Origin: Psychrilyobacter sp.
GTDB taxonomy: Bacteria; Fusobacteriota; Fusobacteriia; Fusobacteriales; Fusobacteriaceae
Direction of reading: 5' to 3'
Assembly: GCA_023145315.1 (NCBI GenBank)
Contig: JAGLEA010000250.1
Coordinates: 1 to 7,287, forward strand
Length of the DNA stretch: 7,287 bases
Positions within the stretch are counted from its first letter, which is position 1; every line of letters begins with the position of its first letter. Below the pieces are notes generated by a model, which saw only the letters and a list, made by a program, of their open reading frames with translations, ran no database searches and was not told the DNA's origin. Shown here piece by piece: positions 5,745 to 7,287 of this stretch. Made by a program: the position numbers and the translations under genes.

Positions 5745-7166
5745 TTAATTATTATTTTTATTAACCATGGGATTCATTGATATCCCAGTAACTGCATAAA
5801 ATAATGATAATAATGGTGAAATTATAGAAAGTAGGCAGTAAGGTATAAATACATATGGTAATGCCCCTGCTCCCATTAGAGTATGTGCTCCAAATATAGC
5901 ATTCGCATTCCAAGGGATTAACCATGCTCCTAATGTTCCACTATCTTCTAATACACGAGATAAATTCTCTGGTGCTAAATTATTTTCTTTATATACAGGT
6001 TTCATCAAAGTTCCAGGAACTATTATTGCTAATAGCATAGAAGACCCTATCATATTTGTTAAATAACCAATTGATAGTGTAGTCCCTACTGTTCTTACAC
6101 GAGAGCCACCACATTTTTTTGCTAAAGGTGTTACTAATGCTCCTAATATTCCTGATTCACTTAGCATACCTGTAATTGCTGCTGCTGAAAATACTATCAA
6201 AAATGAGCTAATCATACTCATTATTCCACCACGATTTAACAATTTATCAATATATATCGTTCCTGTCTCTATAGAAAATCCGTTATATGCATAATCCAAA
6301 ACTTGACTAATATCAAACCCTTGTCTGAGAACAGCCATTGCCATAGCGACTACAGCACCACCCAATATTGAAGTAATCGGTGGAACATTTTTAATTAGGA
6401 GAGCTATTACCAAAACTATAGGGATTAATTCTAGTATCCCTAATTTAAAAGCACCATTCAATCCTGCTATTGTTTCAGAAGATATCGCTGGATCGTAAGA
6501 AGTCAAATCTATTACAAAAAAACCCATGATTAAAAACATTATTCCACTTATTATATATGCTGGTAAAGTTGTTACCGTCATGTGCTTTATATGAGTCATT
6601 AGAGGTGTTCCAGATATTGCTGCTGCAAGATTTGTAGTATCTGATAGTGGCGACATCTTATCTCCAAATGCTGCTCCTGATATCACTGCTCCTGCCGTCA
6701 TCCCCATCGGTACTCCCAATGCTTCTCCTATACCCATCATGGCTATTCCTGCCGTTCCTATAGTCCCCCATGAAGTCCCTGTTGCTAAGGAAGTTACCGT
6801 ACATATTAATAGTGCTGAAACTAAAAATATTTTTGGTGAGATTACTCCTAATCCCAATACAATAATATAAGGAACAGTCCCACTAGCAATAAACGATGCT
6901 ATGAGTATCCCTACCGTTAATATTATAAAGTTCGCTTCTAAGGAATCCATGACTATTTTCCAACCAAAATTTTGAACCTCTTTATATGTATACCCTACTT
7001 TCATCACCAGCGGTATGGTAAATAACAGTGATAAAATAAACATTGTCTCAATATTTCCACCAAATATTAGCGATCCACCTAAAACAAATACAAATACACA
7101 TGATACAACAAATGCTGCATATCCAACTGAAATGTTTTTCTCATTTTTTAAAATGTCTTTATTCAT
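5745..7166 (-). CDS. nhaC: NhaC-family sodium/proton antiporter
   Basis: This is a 473-residue polytopic inner-membrane protein, the usual length of NhaC antiporters, with about eleven to twelve hydrophobic segments starting at residue 14. The family core is unmistakable: GTSWGTIGTAGIA (130-142), then GAAFGDKMSPLSDTTNLAAA (164-183), which holds the conserved Asp and Ser/Thr residues expected in the ion path, and a late LEDSGTLGAWLIPWN block. NhaC proteins exchange sodium for protons for pH and sodium homeostasis. The related MleN branch couples malate uptake to lactate export, and the sequence alone does not exclude such a substrate. The start has GGAGG a few bases upstream. An extended -10 promoter lies about 75 bases before it, and the tRNA-Leu gene follows immediately. 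Confidence 0.93.
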   Translation of the reverse strand: MNKDILKNEKNISVGYAAFVVSCVFVFVLGGSLIFGGNIETMFILSLLFTIPLVMKVGYTYKEVQNFGWKIVMDSLEANFIILTVGILIASFIASGTVPYIIVLGLGVISPKIFLVSALLICTVTSLATGTSWGTIGTAGIAMMGIGEALGVPMGMTAGAVISGAAFGDKMSPLSDTTNLAAAISGTPLMTHIKHMTVTTLPAYIISGIMFLIMGFFVIDLTSYDPAISSETIAGLNGAFKLGILELIPIVLVIALLIKNVPPITSILGGAVVAMAMAVLRQGFDISQVLDYAYNGFSIETGTIYIDKLLNRGGIMSMISSFLIVFSAAAITGMLSESGILGALVTPLAKKCGGSRVRTVGTTLSIGYLTNMIGSSMLLAIIVPGTLMKPVYKENNLAPENLSRVLEDSGTLGAWLIPWNANAIFGAHTLMGAGALPYVFIPYCLLSIISPLLSLFYAVTGISMNPMVNKNNN

Positions 7167-7239
7167 CCTTCCTCCTTCTTCACACTTTTTTCAAAGATTT
7201 TTTGAATAAAACAAAATTTAATTAAAAAATCTACAACTA

Positions 7240-7248
7240 ATTATAGCA
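7240..7248 (-). promoter_or_regulatory. Extended -10 promoter for nhaC
   Basis: TATAAT (7240-7245) is directly preceded on the minus strand by TGC, a full extended -10. The -35 at 16 to 18 bases is poor (TTTCTA-like), as is common with extended -10 promoters. It would give a 5' leader of about 65 to 70 bases. Confidence 0.6.
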
Positions 7249-7250
7249 TC

Positions 7251-7271
7251 TTAGAAAGAAATTAGAAAGAA
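7251..7271. repeat. Tandem direct repeat TTAGAAAGAA upstream of nhaC
   Basis: TTAGAAAGAA occurs twice, at 7251-7260 and 7262-7271, with an 11-base period (about one helical turn). The copies fill the -35 region of the nhaC promoter, which suits a regulator binding site. AT-rich chance repetition remains possible. Confidence 0.5.
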
Positions 7272-7282
7272 TCGTTTTCTTT
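7266..7282. repeat. Short inverted repeat AAAGAA-TCGTT-TTCTTT
   Basis: Perfect 6-base arms flank a five-base centre and overlap the second direct-repeat copy upstream of the nhaC -35 region. It is a weak candidate operator half of the same regulatory patch. Confidence 0.3.
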
Positions 7283-7287
7283 ACACA

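Noticed and set aside
7015..7225. Two overlapping plus-strand ORFs of about 60 codons
   Set aside because: They lie opposite the 5' end of nhaC, have no ribosome binding site or recognisable protein features, and are shadows of the antiporter coding sequence.
1..7287. CRISPR array, insertion sequence, attachment site or phage module
   Set aside because: No spaced repeats, transposase, integrase, or terminal inverted repeats are visible; the tRNA gene has no adjacent integrase or duplicated 3' end in the window.

Overview
This 7.3 kb window comes from an AT-rich bacterial chromosome. Every gene I can support lies on the minus strand, so the biological order runs from high to low coordinates. 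A low-GC anaerobe-type genome (Fusobacteriota or Clostridia-like Firmicutes) would fit the base composition, strong GGAGG ribosome binding sites, compact U-tailed terminators and an NhaC-type sodium/proton antiporter. This placement is an inference from style; there is no rRNA or other decisive marker here.

Layout in transcription order. (1) nhaC (7166-5745), with an extended -10 promoter and short repeats upstream. (2) A tRNA-Leu(GAG) gene (5704-5619) with an exact-consensus promoter whose -35 box touches the nhaC stop codon, ending at an intrinsic terminator. (3) add, adenosine deaminase (5547-4429), with an unusual lysine-rich N-terminal extension and a GC-rich hairpin terminator. (4) A tight three-gene run: a metallo-beta-lactamase-fold hydrolase (4363-3719), a 97-residue acidic protein (3704-3411) and a 79-residue protein with YD-repeat-like strands (3392-3153). 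(5) A LysE/RhtB-type exporter (3093-2479) and mnmA, the tRNA 2-thiouridylase (2431-1334). (6) A 235-base gap holding a compact, easily missed unit: a good promoter, an 18-codon ORF with a strong ribosome binding site, and a classic terminator. (7) A 335-residue protein with macrodomain-like sequence signatures (1098-91). Positions 1-90 hold no gene.

The functions are mostly housekeeping: sodium/proton exchange, leucine decoding, purine salvage, a thioester or glyoxalase-like hydrolase, amino-acid export and wobble-uridine thiolation. They do not form one pathway. The most interesting part is the 1098-1333 interval. Its promoter, cationic Ile/Lys peptide and terminator can be read as an independent small gene (peptide, toxin or sRNA), or as a leader-peptide attenuator controlling the macrodomain-like gene that follows. 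In longer transcripts entering from mnmA, the peptide's ribosome binding site could pair with a complementary segment that lies inside the promoter spacer and is absent from the short transcript.
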